Positions 7,092-16,653 of a DNA stretch of 64,000 nt are shown here, one piece after another. Under the pieces are notes generated by a model. The model was not told the DNA's origin and ran no database searches. It saw only the letters and a list, made by a program, of their open reading frames with translations. The stretch comes from Faecalibacterium sp. An122 (lineage in GTDB: Bacteria; Bacillota; Clostridia; Oscillospirales; Ruminococcaceae). Position 1 is the first letter of the stretch; each line of letters begins with the position of its first letter. Location of the stretch: NCBI RefSeq assembly GCF_002160895.1, contig NZ_NFLL01000013.1, forward strand, positions 1 to 64,000. Direction: 5' to 3'. The position numbers and the translations under genes are program-made.

Positions 7092-8219
7092 TTACGGCTC
7101 CCGCACCAGCTTTTGCAGCCGGTCCACAATCCGGTTCAGGCTGTCGTCCACCGACAGGGTGCGGGCATTGCGGCCCATCCGGGCCAATCTGGTGTCCTCG
7201 GCCAGCAGCTGCCGCACCTCCTCCACCAGCTTTTCACCGGTCAGGTCCTTTTCCTCAATGACCACCGCTGCGTCCACCTTGGCCAGCTCCAGGGCATTGT
7301 AGTACTGATGATTCTCGGCCACGTTGGGGCTGGGGATCAGGATGGCGGCCCGGCCGGCGGCCTCCAGCTCGGCCAGAGTCAGCGCGCCGGCCCGGCTGAT
7401 GACCAGGTCCGCCGCGGCCAGCAGCTCGGGCATATTGTCGATGTACTCCCGCACAATCAGGCTGTCCCCCCGGGCAAAGCCCTTCTCCTTTTCCAGGTTG
7501 CGGAACAGCTCCACGCCGTACTGGCCGGTGGCGTGGAGGTGCAGGGTGTTCAGGTGATTTTTCTGCTCCCAGGCGCACAGGTCGGCCACTACTTCATTGA
7601 TCCGGCGTGCCCCCAGGCTGCCGCCAAAGGACAGGATCACGGTGCGGTCTCCTGCATTGAGCTTGGCCCGGGCTTCGTCCCGGCGCTTGGTCCAGTCAAA
7701 GACCTCGGGACGGACCGGGTTGCCCACCACGAGGGTCTTGCCGGGTGCGCCCAGACGGTCGGCGCCGGCCTGCACCGCCGCAAAAACCACATCCACCTCG
7801 GGGGCCAGCAGCTTGTTGGTGACGCCGGGGAAGGCGTTCTGTTCATGGATGGCGGTCTTAATCCCCCGCTTGGCCGCCGCACGGACCACCGGGCCCGACA
7901 CATAGCCGCCGCAGCCGATGACCAGGTCGGGCTTCACCTCATTGAGGATGGCCTTGCAGCGGGGTCCCGAGCGGGCCAGATTCCAGACGGTGACAACATT
8001 CCGCCGCAGGTTTTCCAGGGACGGCCGCCGCTGAAAGCCGGTCACCTCGATGTGGTGGAAGGGGTAGCCCGCCTGGGTCACCAGACGGTACTCCATGCCC
8101 TCTTTCCGCCCCGCAAAGTGGATCTCGGCGGACGGGTCCGCCGCCCGCAGCGCCCCCGCAATGGCAAGGGCCGGGTTGATATGGCCGGCGGTGCCGCCGG
8201 CTGCGATCAATACGCGCAT
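7092..8219 (-). CDS. murG: UDP-GlcNAc:lipid I N-acetylglucosaminyltransferase
   Basis: Peripheral membrane GT28 enzyme that turns lipid I into lipid II on the inner face of the membrane. The 375 residues begin MRVLIAAGGTAGHINPALAI, the glycine-rich acceptor-site motif. The C-terminal half has the donor motifs, including ISRAGALTLAELEAAGRAA. ATG 8219 is chosen because GGAGGA lies seven bases upstream; the longer frame has no support. The gene sits between ftsW and ftsQ, a usual Firmicutes order. The 153 bp between murG and ftsQ hold nothing I recognise. Confidence 0.95.
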   Translation of the reverse strand: MRVLIAAGGTAGHINPALAIAGALRAADPSAEIHFAGRKEGMEYRLVTQAGYPFHHIEVTGFQRRPSLENLRRNVVTVWNLARSGPRCKAILNEVKPDLVIGCGGYVSGPVVRAAAKRGIKTAIHEQNAFPGVTNKLLAPEVDVVFAAVQAGADRLGAPGKTLVVGNPVRPEVFDWTKRRDEARAKLNAGDRTVILSFGGSLGARRINEVVADLCAWEQKNHLNTLHLHATGQYGVELFRNLEKEKGFARGDSLIVREYIDNMPELLAAADLVISRAGALTLAELEAAGRAAILIPSPNVAENHQYYNALELAKVDAAVVIEEKDLTGEKLVEEVRQLLAEDTRLARMGRNARTLSVDDSLNRIVDRLQKLVREP

Positions 8220-8316
8220 ATCCGATTCCTCCTGTCCGGTCTGGCCGGACGATTTCCATGAAAAACCCATCCGCCTGTTTGACGGACGGGAGAAACAGCA
8301 CAGATGCCGTCCGGAC

Positions 8317-9642
8317 TCACAGCCCGGGCTGATGCCCGGCGGACCGGCGGCCCAGGCCATTTAGAACAATGGGCGGCCGGGCCGATTCCTGACGGATTTT
8401 TTCCATTTGCGCAGCGCGGCGGGCTTCCGCAGCCCGGGCGCCGTTGCGGCCGATGTGGATCATAACGCCCATCTCAGCCATCAGAAGCAGCAGACTGGTG
8501 CCGCCGGAGGAGAAGAAGGGCAGACTGATGCCGGTGTTGGGCAGGGTGTTGGTGACCACCGCCACATTGCAGAACACCTGCCAGCCCACCTGGGCCATGA
8601 TGCCCACGCCCACCAGGGTGCTGAACCGGTCCGCGGCCTGGAATGCAATCCAGAAGCCCTGCACCAGCAGCAGCACAAACAGCAGGATAACCACCACAGC
8701 GCCCACAAAGCCCAGCTCCTCGCACACCACGCTGAAGATAAAGTCGTTGGTGCACTCGGGCAGCCAGAGCTGTTTTTCCACGCTGTTGCCCAGGCCCAGG
8801 CCGGTCAGGCCTCCCGAGCCGATGGCGTACAGGCTCTGGAGGGTCTGGTCGGTCATCTTGGTAAGGTCCTGGGTCCAGCCGTCCAGACGGGCCTGCAGGT
8901 AAGGGATGGAGTCAATATGGGACAGGATGCTCTCCAGCAGCAGGATGGCGGCCGCTGCGCCGCCGTAAGTAATGATGCCGCCGCTGCCGTTGAGCAGCAG
9001 GATGCTGCCCACGATGGCGCACATCAGGACGATGCCGGACATATGAGGTTCCAGAGCCAGCAGCACAATGATGGGCAGCAGAGGGATCAGCGGGACCATC
9101 AGTTCCCGCACCACCTTCTGGTACAGCCACCGGCCAAAGTTTTTCGCCACCCGCCGGGCCCCGGGCTCTCCCTGGAGGACCAGATGGGGGGTGCGGCTGG
9201 CCAGATGGGCCGTCAGCAGGATCATCTCGAACTTCACCAGCTCGGAAGCCTGCAAAGTGGGCAGGCCGCGGATGTTGATCCAGCGGCGGCAGCCGTTCAG
9301 CGGCTCACAGAACAGCACCAGCACCAGCAGAATCAGGCTGACGATGTAGCCAGCCCAGACAAATTTGCGGATGAACCGCAGGTCGATGTAGGAAAAGAGG
9401 AACATAACCCCCATTCCGATGGCGGCGTAGAGGGTCTGGGACTTGATGTAGTAGAAGCTGTCCCCCATCCGCAGGTAACCGGTGGTATAGCTGGCGCTGA
9501 ACAGCATCACCAGCCCAAAAATCACGATCAGGATAAGGGTCGCGAGCCAGCCGATGGTCAGCGGGGTCCACGGCCCGGGGTTGCGCTGAAACACCACCAC
9601 CGGCCCGTTGGGGTCGGGGCGTCGTCTTCTTGCAACAGCCAT
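8317..9642 (-). CDS. ftsW: SEDS-family septal peptidoglycan glycosyltransferase FtsW
   Basis: Polytopic membrane enzyme that polymerises lipid II together with the class B PBP of the divisome. Of 441 residues, ten hydrophobic segments can be counted. The signature loop GLGNSVEKQLWLPECTNDFI contains the conserved catalytic aspartate. The late motif NTLPNTGISLPFFSSGGTS is intact. ATG 9642 is preferred over the GTG at 9708. The last 40 residues are a charged cytoplasmic tail. The neighbouring PBP gene is its likely partner. RodA is the alternative, but the context is divisional. Confidence 0.9.
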   Translation of the reverse strand: MAVARRRRPDPNGPVVVFQRNPGPWTPLTIGWLATLILIVIFGLVMLFSASYTTGYLRMGDSFYYIKSQTLYAAIGMGVMFLFSYIDLRFIRKFVWAGYIVSLILLVLVLFCEPLNGCRRWINIRGLPTLQASELVKFEMILLTAHLASRTPHLVLQGEPGARRVAKNFGRWLYQKVVRELMVPLIPLLPIIVLLALEPHMSGIVLMCAIVGSILLLNGSGGIITYGGAAAAILLLESILSHIDSIPYLQARLDGWTQDLTKMTDQTLQSLYAIGSGGLTGLGLGNSVEKQLWLPECTNDFIFSVVCEELGFVGAVVVILLFVLLLVQGFWIAFQAADRFSTLVGVGIMAQVGWQVFCNVAVVTNTLPNTGISLPFFSSGGTSLLLLMAEMGVMIHIGRNGARAAEARRAAQMEKIRQESARPPIVLNGLGRRSAGHQPGL

Positions 9643-9708
9643 AGGAACATCTCTCTTTCGTTGGATTGGATGCCGTCCCGCCCGGTCAGGCGGAGACAGG
9701 CCGCACAC

Positions 9709-10734
9709 TCAGAGCTGTGCGGTGCGCAGGGCGGCCAGCGTTCCGGCCAGGGCCAGCGCACAGAATACATAAAACACCGTCACCGGGCCGCCCCGCCGGC
9801 ACAGCCAGGCGTCGAAGCTGCCCTCCCGAAAGAGAGGACGCCGCCGCACCCGGCGCCACAGAGCCTGCAGCAGGCCGGCCAGGCCCTCCACCCAGAAGGG
9901 CAGGGCCAGCGCCAGGGCGATGTCCGCCCGGCCAATGGACAGGGGGATGCCTCCCACCGCACCGGCCAGGAACATACTTCCCACCGAGCCCGGCAGCAGC
10001 CGCGCCGGGTAAAAGTTCCACAGCAGAAAAGCCATCAAAGCCCCTGCCAGGGCTGCAGGCAGCACCGCCAGGGGGAAAAATCCCAGGATGGTCTCGGCTC
10101 CCATCAGGCCCAGCATGGCCACAAAGGCCGCGCCGGCCGCCGCGCCGTCGGCGGGGCCGGACATCCGGGCCGACTCGCTGAGAGCCATCAGCATGACCGC
10201 CCAGAGGGGGGCTGCCGCGCCGCCCAGCTCCAGATACCCGACGCCGGGCAGGGTCAGACCGGTGGGCATGGCGCCGTTCAGGTAGAGGGCCGCCACCGTC
10301 ACCAGGGCGGCCGCCCCTTCCAGAGCCAGCCGGGGCCCCGTCCGCAGGCCCAGCACCTGGCGGGGCCGCAGCCGGGCCAGGTCGTCGGCCAGGCCCGCCG
10401 CTCCAAAGAGGAAGCCCGACCCCAGACCCAGCATCAGCCGGCCGGTGAGCCCGCCGCCCAGCAGTTCCGGCTGGACCAGGCAGACCACCACCCAGCCCAC
10501 GCCCACCGCCGCCAGGGTGCCAATGATAAAGCACAGGCCGCCCATGGTGGGCAGGCCCCTGGGCTCAGGCGGCTCCGGCTGGCGCTCCGATTCCGGCGAA
10601 TCCGGCTTTGCGCCGGCGCCGGTCTCTTTTTCGGGTGGGACAAGGGCCCGCAGCAGCGGGACCAACAGGTTCCCGACCGCGGTCGTCAGGGCAAATCCCA
10701 GCACCGACGCCACGATCAAGGCAAAACGTATCAT
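9709..10734 (-). CDS. MraY-like membrane protein with degenerate active site
   Basis: It occupies the mraY position between murF and ftsW and has the MraY fold: about ten membrane spans in 341 residues, the PTMGG motif at 62-66 and the first aspartate pair at D117-D118. The other catalytic motifs of phospho-MurNAc-pentapeptide transferase are lost. The NLTDGLDG box reads RMSGPADG (190-197). The conserved Asp of the GDTGS box is S250 in PGSVGS. The cytoplasmic histidine triad is replaced around 305-309 (EGSFD). The frame is open throughout, so it is a maintained gene and not a wreck. It may be a non-catalytic relative, or a very divergent enzyme. GGAG supports the start. Confidence 0.8.
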   Translation of the reverse strand: MIRFALIVASVLGFALTTAVGNLLVPLLRALVPPEKETGAGAKPDSPESERQPEPPEPRGLPTMGGLCFIIGTLAAVGVGWVVVCLVQPELLGGGLTGRLMLGLGSGFLFGAAGLADDLARLRPRQVLGLRTGPRLALEGAAALVTVAALYLNGAMPTGLTLPGVGYLELGGAAAPLWAVMLMALSESARMSGPADGAAAGAAFVAMLGLMGAETILGFFPLAVLPAALAGALMAFLLWNFYPARLLPGSVGSMFLAGAVGGIPLSIGRADIALALALPFWVEGLAGLLQALWRRVRRRPLFREGSFDAWLCRRGGPVTVFYVFCALALAGTLAALRTAQL

Positions 10735-10760
10735 GCTTTCTATCTCCGATCCGTTGGTTT

Positions 10761-12161
10761 TCAGTCGCTGTTTTCGCTCTCTGCTCTGGCCTCGGCGTCC
10801 TGCAGGGCGCTCAGCTTTTCGATGGCGTTTTCCAGCGCCATCCCGCGGCTGCCCTTAAAGAGGACCGCATCCCCCGGCGCAGCTGCCCGCGCCAGGAAAC
10901 CGGCAATTTCATCGTAGTTGTTGGCGTGGATGGTCCGCACCCCTTTGGCCGCGGCCACGGTGGCGGTACGGCGGGCCAGGTCGCCGTACGTAATCAGCAC
11001 GTCAATGTTGCTCTGGGCCACCAGGCGGCCCAGTTCTTCGTGGGCTTCACGGCCGTGCTCGCCCAGCTCCAGCATATCCGCCAGCACCGCAAAACGGCGC
11101 TTGCAGGGATATTCCTTGAACATCTCCAGGGCGGCCTTCATGCTGTTGGGGTTGGCGTTGTAGCAGTCCTTGATGATCCACACCCCGTGGCTGTCCAGCA
11201 TCTGCTGGCGCATCCCGGTCTGGCGGAATTCCTTCATCTGCTTCAGGGCGTCCCGGGGCTCCAGGCCGGCCTGGATGGCGGCGCAGTAGGCCGCCAGGGC
11301 GTTGGCCACATTGTGGCGGCCCAGCGCGCTGATGTGGACCATGAAACAGCCGTTCTCGGCGTCGTCCAGCAGGAAGCTCATGCCGTCGTCCTCCTGCCGG
11401 ATGGCGGAGGCGTAAACGTCGGCCTCCTGGCTGGTCATGCTGTACCAGACCGGGCGGACGTGGCTGGGCAGCTGGGCCTTGCGCAGGAATTCGTCGTCGT
11501 AGTTGAGGATCAGGGGCGCGCCCTCGGGCATCCCCTCACAGATTTCCAGCTTTGCCTTGCAGATATTCTCCTGGCTGCCCAGATTCCCGATGTGGGACAG
11601 GCCGATGCAGGTAATGATACCGATATCAGGTTTGGCGCAGCGGGACAGACGGCTGATCTCTCCGGCGTGGTTCATCCCCATCTCGATCACGGCGTATTCG
11701 GTGGAGGCGTCGATCCGGAACAGCGTCCGGGGCAGGCCCAGCTCGTTGTTCTGGTTGCCCTCGGTCTTGATGGTGTTGCCCAGGACCGACAGGGCGGTGG
11801 CGCAGAATTCCTTGGTGGTGGTCTTGCCCACGCTGCCGGTGACGCCGATCACCTTGGGCGAGAACTGGGCCCGGTAATTGGCGCCCATCTGCATCATGGC
11901 CTGATAGCTGTCGGGGCAAAGGATGGTCTTTTCCTCGGGGACTCCCTCAACCGGGTGGTTCAGCACCACCCATGCGGCTCCGTCTGCCAGCGCTTTGGCT
12001 GCAAAATTGTGTCCGTCAAAGTGCTCGCCCGGAAACGCCACAAAGACGCATCCCGGCACAACCTCTCGGCTGTCGGTGGTCACCAGAGTGACTTTTTCTT
12101 CACCGATCCGTTCCGCAGGCGCCAGGCCTGCCAGGAGGATGTTTGCTGCGATGTGTTCCAT
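10761..12161 (-). CDS. murF: UDP-N-acetylmuramoyl-tripeptide:D-Ala-D-Ala ligase
   Basis: Cytoplasmic ligase that completes the UDP-MurNAc-pentapeptide by adding D-Ala-D-Ala. The 466 residues show the Mur-ligase P-loop GVTGSVGKTTTKEF, the MurF-type EGNQNNELGLP and MGMNHAGEI motifs, and the C-terminal YNANPNSM box. The length is normal. It is first behind its own promoter at 12204-12233 and is followed by the MraY-like gene after 26 bp, so these two and ftsW, murG, ftsQ and murE probably share a transcript. Confidence 0.95.
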   Translation of the reverse strand: MEHIAANILLAGLAPAERIGEEKVTLVTTDSREVVPGCVFVAFPGEHFDGHNFAAKALADGAAWVVLNHPVEGVPEEKTILCPDSYQAMMQMGANYRAQFSPKVIGVTGSVGKTTTKEFCATALSVLGNTIKTEGNQNNELGLPRTLFRIDASTEYAVIEMGMNHAGEISRLSRCAKPDIGIITCIGLSHIGNLGSQENICKAKLEICEGMPEGAPLILNYDDEFLRKAQLPSHVRPVWYSMTSQEADVYASAIRQEDDGMSFLLDDAENGCFMVHISALGRHNVANALAAYCAAIQAGLEPRDALKQMKEFRQTGMRQQMLDSHGVWIIKDCYNANPNSMKAALEMFKEYPCKRRFAVLADMLELGEHGREAHEELGRLVAQSNIDVLITYGDLARRTATVAAAKGVRTIHANNYDEIAGFLARAAAPGDAVLFKGSRGMALENAIEKLSALQDAEARAESENSD

Positions 12162-12203
12162 ATCGTTCTGATCCCCTTTCCTGTTTCATTCTTATCTATA
12201 TGT

Positions 12204-12233
12204 ATTATAAATATAGCGTACCGCAGTTGGCAA
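12204..12233 (-). promoter_or_regulatory. murF promoter
   Basis: On the minus strand, TTGCCA (12233-12228), 18 bp, perfect TATAAT (12209-12204), in an AT-rich patch of an otherwise GC-rich region. It starts a second transcription unit inside the cell-wall cluster. Confidence 0.75.
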
Positions 12234-12297
12234 GTAAAGACCTTTTCTTTTCGCTTCGTTTTCACCTCTCGGGGCCTTCGGGCCGGGGAGCGCGGAC

Positions 12298-14790
12298 TCA
12301 TCCGCAGGTGATGGTGACGATGGTGCCCAGCTGAACGCTGCTGCCCGGCGCGGCGCTCTGGCTCTGGACCAGGCCTCCGGCGTTGCCCTCCACGGTGCAG
12401 TTCAGGCCCGCCGCCAGCAGCATCTGCCGCGCAAAGTCGGCGCTCTTGCCGGTGAGGTCGGGCACCTCGGTGGTCTTGCCGCCCGAGCCGTCGGTGTAGA
12501 GGTAGACGGTGGTGCCGCTGGGCACGGTGGACCCGGCGGTGGGATACTGCCAGGTGACCGGCGCGGCGGTGTTGTCGGCCTCGCTCTCCACCAGCTGGTG
12601 CTTGAGGCCCCGGATGTTCAGAGACACCTGGGCGTTGCTCCACTCGGTGCCGATCAGGTTGGGCACCTTGACGGTGGTGCCGCTGCGGTCGATGCCGTCG
12701 GTGGCCAGGCCCAGATAGGGGGCAATCTCACTGATGATATTGCCCACCACCGGCGCAGCCAGAACCGACGAGTAGTCACTGTTGGCGTTGTTGGGGTCGT
12801 CCAGCATCACATAGACCAGGATCTCCGGGTCGTCTGCCGGCAGGACCGCCACAAAGGAAGCCGCCTTCTTGTAGTCGCCGTCGGCGCGGCGGTCCATGTT
12901 CAGCAGCTCGGAGGTGCCCGACTTGCCGCCGATGCGGTAGCCGGCCACATAGGCACGGTAGCCGCCCACCTGCGTGGTGCCGTCGCCCACCTCATACTCC
13001 ATGATCTGGCGGATGGTCTCGCTGGCGCTCTCGCTGATGACCTGGCGGCGGACGTTGGCGCCGATCTGCTCCACCACGTTGCCGTTGGCGTCCACAATCT
13101 GGTCCACCACGTGGGGGGTCACCAGATAGCCGCCGTTGACCGAGGCCGCAATGGCAGTGCAGACCTGCAGCGGGGTCACCGCCATGGACTGGCCAAAGGC
13201 CGAGGAGGCCAGCTCCACTTCGCCCATGTTCTTGTCGGTGTAGTACTGCATGTAGGCGGTCTCGTTGGGCAGGTCCACGCCGGTCTGTTCGGTGAAGCCA
13301 AAGGCCTTAAAATACTGATAGAAGGACTGGACGCCGATCCGCTGGCCCAGCTGGATAAAGTAGATGTTGCAGCTGTTCTGCAGAGCCAGAGCCAGGTTCT
13401 GAACGCCGTGGCTGTGACGGCCGGCGCAGTGGTAGGTCTCCTTGGCCACCGCATAGGCGCCGGAGCAGTTGAAGGTGGTGTTGTAGGTGGCGTTGCCCGA
13501 GTCCAGGCCCATGGCCGCCGTAATCACCTTAAAGACGCTTCCGGGGTAGTACAGCTCGGTGATGTTCTTGTTTTTCCACATGATATCCCGGAAATAGCCC
13601 GAGTAGTCGGCCTCCGGGTCCAGGATCTTGTTGCCCTCCTCGTCGGTGACGTAGGAGCCGTCCTCGTTTTTCAGGTAGATGCCGTACAGTTCCGGCTCGG
13701 CCCGGACCAGTTCCTCCAGATAGGCCTGGTTGGCGGTGTAGTCGTTGGGGTTGTTGGGGTCAAAATCCGGCTTGGAGGCCATGGCCAGGATGCCGCCGGT
13801 CTTGACGTCCATCACAATGGCGCAGCCGCGGTTTTCCACCGTGTTGGCGGCGATGGCCTCGTTCAGATACCGCTCCACCACTTCCTGAATGGTGCTGTCC
13901 AGGGTCAGGATCAGGCTGTTGCCGTCCTTGGCGTCGTAGGTCACCGCGCCGCTGTCGGCGATGGCATTGCCCCGGGCATTGCGGATGGTGACGGTGCGGC
14001 CGTCGGTGCCGGCCAGCACGTCGTTATAGGACTTTTCCAGCCCGTAGAAGCCCTCGCCGTCGGCATTGGTGAAGCCCAGCACCGACGCCGCAAAGGCCCC
14101 GTAGGGATAGTTCCGCTGATAGGTGCGGGAGCTGGAAATGGACAGCCGGCCGGTGCCCTTTTTGGCGTTGCGGTCGGAGACGTAGCTCTCGATGGACTCC
14201 TTGACGGCGTTGTTCACCTTCTCGGCCAGCACCTGATAGGAGGAATCAATCTTGCTGAGGGCATTGTAAATCTTCTCGTACTGGGCCACATAGGCGTCGG
14301 AGGTGGTGTCCACCTTGTCCAGGCTAACGCCGTCCCCCGACAGCAGCCGGAGGGTCAGTTCCCGGCTGATTTCGGCGCAGGCCGCCGCATTCAGGTTGTG
14401 GGCGGTGGACTCCACTTCCTCCCCGGTTTCGGGGTCGGTGGAGGTGATGGTCTGGCTGTCGTAGAGGGCGGAGGAATAGCTGGGGTCGCACCAGATATCC
14501 CAGACCACGCTGGTGGAAGCCAGGACTTTGCCGGTGGCGTCGTAGATCTCGCCCCGGGTGGCCTGAATGGTGGTGTCCAGCAGCTGCTGGTCGCTGGCGT
14601 AGCGGGTAAACATCTCGCCATTGCGGATCTGAATATTATAAAGGCTGCCCACCACGATGAGGGTGGCCAGCGCCACCGCACCGATGGAAACGGCCATCCC
14701 AATGGTCCGGGTCCGGCGTGGAATGGGGGTGGCGTCGGGTTCCCGGCGGAGCATATAGTTCCGCCGGCGCCTGTTGTTTTCCTGATTCAT
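12298..14790 (-). CDS. Class B penicillin-binding protein with two PASTA domains (FtsI/PbpB/SpoVD type)
   Basis: DD-transpeptidase that cross-links septal peptidoglycan outside the membrane. The 830 residues comprise a short basic tail, one membrane span (about 31-52), the PBP dimerisation domain, and the transpeptidase with S418-x-x-K421, S473-x-N475 and K623-S-G-T. Two PASTA domains follow, about 705-768 and 770-830. The third box has Ser in the second place (KSG for KTG), as is common. It lies downstream of ftsL but is separated from it by an intrinsic terminator. PASTA modules suggest a PBP2x/PbpB or SpoVD role; the two cannot be told apart from sequence alone. Confidence 0.92.
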   Translation of the reverse strand: MNQENNRRRRNYMLRREPDATPIPRRTRTIGMAVSIGAVALATLIVVGSLYNIQIRNGEMFTRYASDQQLLDTTIQATRGEIYDATGKVLASTSVVWDIWCDPSYSSALYDSQTITSTDPETGEEVESTAHNLNAAACAEISRELTLRLLSGDGVSLDKVDTTSDAYVAQYEKIYNALSKIDSSYQVLAEKVNNAVKESIESYVSDRNAKKGTGRLSISSSRTYQRNYPYGAFAASVLGFTNADGEGFYGLEKSYNDVLAGTDGRTVTIRNARGNAIADSGAVTYDAKDGNSLILTLDSTIQEVVERYLNEAIAANTVENRGCAIVMDVKTGGILAMASKPDFDPNNPNDYTANQAYLEELVRAEPELYGIYLKNEDGSYVTDEEGNKILDPEADYSGYFRDIMWKNKNITELYYPGSVFKVITAAMGLDSGNATYNTTFNCSGAYAVAKETYHCAGRHSHGVQNLALALQNSCNIYFIQLGQRIGVQSFYQYFKAFGFTEQTGVDLPNETAYMQYYTDKNMGEVELASSAFGQSMAVTPLQVCTAIAASVNGGYLVTPHVVDQIVDANGNVVEQIGANVRRQVISESASETIRQIMEYEVGDGTTQVGGYRAYVAGYRIGGKSGTSELLNMDRRADGDYKKAASFVAVLPADDPEILVYVMLDDPNNANSDYSSVLAAPVVGNIISEIAPYLGLATDGIDRSGTTVKVPNLIGTEWSNAQVSLNIRGLKHQLVESEADNTAAPVTWQYPTAGSTVPSGTTVYLYTDGSGGKTTEVPDLTGKSADFARQMLLAAGLNCTVEGNAGGLVQSQSAAPGSSVQLGTIVTITCG

Positions 14791-14835
14791 CTGCTTCTCC
14801 TGACGGCGCCCGGTCTGAGCTCACAGGCGCCAAAA

Positions 14836-14864
14836 ACCGAAAAAGCGTGCGCTGCCGCACGCTT
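14836..14864 (-). terminator. Intrinsic terminator between ftsL and the PBP gene
   Basis: On the minus strand, AAGCGTGCG, loop GCAG, CGCACGCTT, then TTTCGGTTTTT. The 9-bp perfect stem lies inside the division cluster, so it probably reduces PBP expression relative to mraZ-rsmH-ftsL. Confidence 0.75.
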
Positions 14865-14908
14865 CTCCGGGTAGTTTGTCTGTACAGGCCGTCTCAGCCG
14901 GCCGCAGG

Positions 14909-15430
14909 TCACTGCGCAACGCTGGACGGCGGATTGATGGTCCGCAGCAGGGACGAGACCCCTGCCTCCAGGGTATCGGTCCACTTTTCCACCGCGCTCT
15001 CGCGGCGGGTCAGGACGCTCTGGTCGTCCAGACGGATGTAAGTAATCTGACTGTCGTCAATCTTCATCAGACCCAGACGTCCGGCCACATCCTCTACATT
15101 GCTGATGCTGGACTGAACGTTCAGGGTGGTGTTGTAGTAGTCGTTCTGGCTCTGGGCCGACACCAGCTCTGCCTTGGCCTGGCGGATGTCGCCGCTGAGC
15201 TCCACGATGCGCGCCTCGCTGAACAGCAGCGCCACCGAAAGTCCTGCCAGAATCCCCAGCGCCAGGATTTGCACCCCGTGCTGCATCATCGCGCGGAGCG
15301 GCGAAATGGCCGCTTTGCCGCCCTGCTCAACACGCAGGTTTACCCGCCGCTCGGGCTGGGGAGCCGGGCGGCGGACAGTCTGTGCATAGGCAGTTCCGGA
15401 ATAATGAATATCGTATGCAGGCTGACCCAT
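14909..15430 (-). CDS. ftsL: FtsL-like cell-division protein
   Basis: A 173-residue bitopic protein. A basic cytoplasmic tail of about 50 residues is followed by one membrane span (about 53-72) and a heptad-rich coiled coil (EARIVELSGDIRQAKAELVS) typical of FtsL/DivIC. The final 60 residues include the usual DVAGRLGLMKI motif. FtsL bridges FtsQ and the FtsW/PBP pair in the divisome. Sequence conservation of this family is low, and the call relies on topology plus its place between rsmH and the PBP gene. Confidence 0.8.
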   Translation of the reverse strand: MGQPAYDIHYSGTAYAQTVRRPAPQPERRVNLRVEQGGKAAISPLRAMMQHGVQILALGILAGLSVALLFSEARIVELSGDIRQAKAELVSAQSQNDYYNTTLNVQSSISNVEDVAGRLGLMKIDDSQITYIRLDDQSVLTRRESAVEKWTDTLEAGVSSLLRTINPPSSVAQ

Positions 15431-15469
15431 GATCTATCTCTCCTTCTACGCACCAAACGGAGCGCTTGC

Positions 15470-16438
15470 TTACAGTTTTTCGAGGACCCGCAGCCGGGCC
15501 GAACGGCTGCGCCGGTTGTCGGCCAGCTCGTCGGGTTTCGCCTCAATGGGCTTGCGGGTGATCAGTTTTGCCTTGGCCTTGCCGCCGCACACGCAGACCG
15601 GAAATTCCGGCGGGCAGGTGCAGGCTGTGGCCCAGCGGCGGAACTTGTTTTTCACCAGCCTGTCCTCCAGAGAGTGGAAGGTGATGACACACAGCCGTCC
15701 GCCGGGCGCCAGGGCTCCGAAAATCGCATCCAATCCTTCTTCCAGTGCATCCAGCTCATGATTCACCGCAATGCGCAATGCCTGGAAACTGCGGCGCGCC
15801 GGGTTTTTATCCTTGCGCCGCACCGCCGGGGGAACCGCCGAAGCGATCAGCCCGGACAGCTGAAGGGTGGTTTCAATGGGGGTTTCCTGCCGTGCCTCGA
15901 CGATCCGTCCGGCAATCTGCCAGGCGTAGGGTTCCTCGCCGTAGTCGCGGAGGATGCGGGCCAGTTCTTCCCGGTCCAGGGTGTTCACCAGGTCGGCGGC
16001 GCTTGTCCCCTCCTGGCTCATCCGCATATCCAGCGGAGCGTCCGCCCGATAGGAGAAGCCCCGCTCTGCGTCGTCCAGCTGATGGCTGGAGACGCCCAGA
16101 TCCAGCAGCGCGCCGTCGATCTGGGCCACGCCCAGACCCGCCAGCGCGTCGGCTGCATAGCGGAAGTTGGTCTGTACCACTGTGGCGGGCAGGCCTGCCA
16201 GCCGCTGCCGTGCGGTCTGGACCGCGTCGGGGTCCTGGTCCAGCGCAATCAGCCGTCCGCCTGCCGCGGCGTCCAGCCGGCTCGCAATGGCCCGGGAATG
16301 TCCTGCCCCTCCGGCGGTGCCGTCCAGATAGGTGCCGTCGGGGCGGATGGCCAGCCCTTCCAGACACTCCTCCAGCAGCACCGGCACGTGTTCAAACGAG
16401 GCCGGGTCAAATGCCTGCTGTTCCTGTTCTGCTTCCAT
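15470..16438 (-). CDS. rsmH: 16S rRNA (cytosine-1402-N4) methyltransferase
   Basis: SAM-dependent enzyme (also called MraW) that methylates C1402 in the ribosomal P site. The 322 residues have HVPVLLEE near the N terminus, the SAM motif DGTAGGAGHS, LDLGVSSHQLD and the late RRSRSARLRVLEK. ATG 16438 is taken because AAAGGAGG lies upstream; the frame could extend 31 codons further without a ribosome site. The gene follows mraZ, as in most bacteria. The 215 bp between them contain GC-rich inverted segments but no gene. Confidence 0.95.
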   Translation of the reverse strand: MEAEQEQQAFDPASFEHVPVLLEECLEGLAIRPDGTYLDGTAGGAGHSRAIASRLDAAAGGRLIALDQDPDAVQTARQRLAGLPATVVQTNFRYAADALAGLGVAQIDGALLDLGVSSHQLDDAERGFSYRADAPLDMRMSQEGTSAADLVNTLDREELARILRDYGEEPYAWQIAGRIVEARQETPIETTLQLSGLIASAVPPAVRRKDKNPARRSFQALRIAVNHELDALEEGLDAIFGALAPGGRLCVITFHSLEDRLVKNKFRRWATACTCPPEFPVCVCGGKAKAKLITRKPIEAKPDELADNRRSRSARLRVLEKL

Positions 16439-16653
16439 TGGGCCCGCCTCCTTTCTCAAATCATTCATTCGCGTTGTTCCAGCGGCCCGGGCCCGGCGCA
16501 GAGGGCCTGTCCGCCATGGTTGAAAAGACAAGGGACGGCGCAGCCTGTCCCCTGACCCCGCCCGGGCAGGCAGGGACGGGGCTCAGGCGCCGTCACGAAG
16601 CCCGGTTTTTCTCATCTCCACAGGCTGCATCCTGCGCTCCCTCTGCAGCCGTG

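Noticed and set aside
12298-14790. Naming the PASTA penicillin-binding protein spoVD outright
   Set aside because: Domain layout is shared by PbpB/PBP2x and SpoVD, and the window has no sporulation gene to decide.
16439-16653. Gene or terminator between mraZ and rsmH
   Set aside because: No frame with a ribosome site; GC-rich inverted segments exist, but the stem before TTGTCTTTT is only five pairs, too weak to call.
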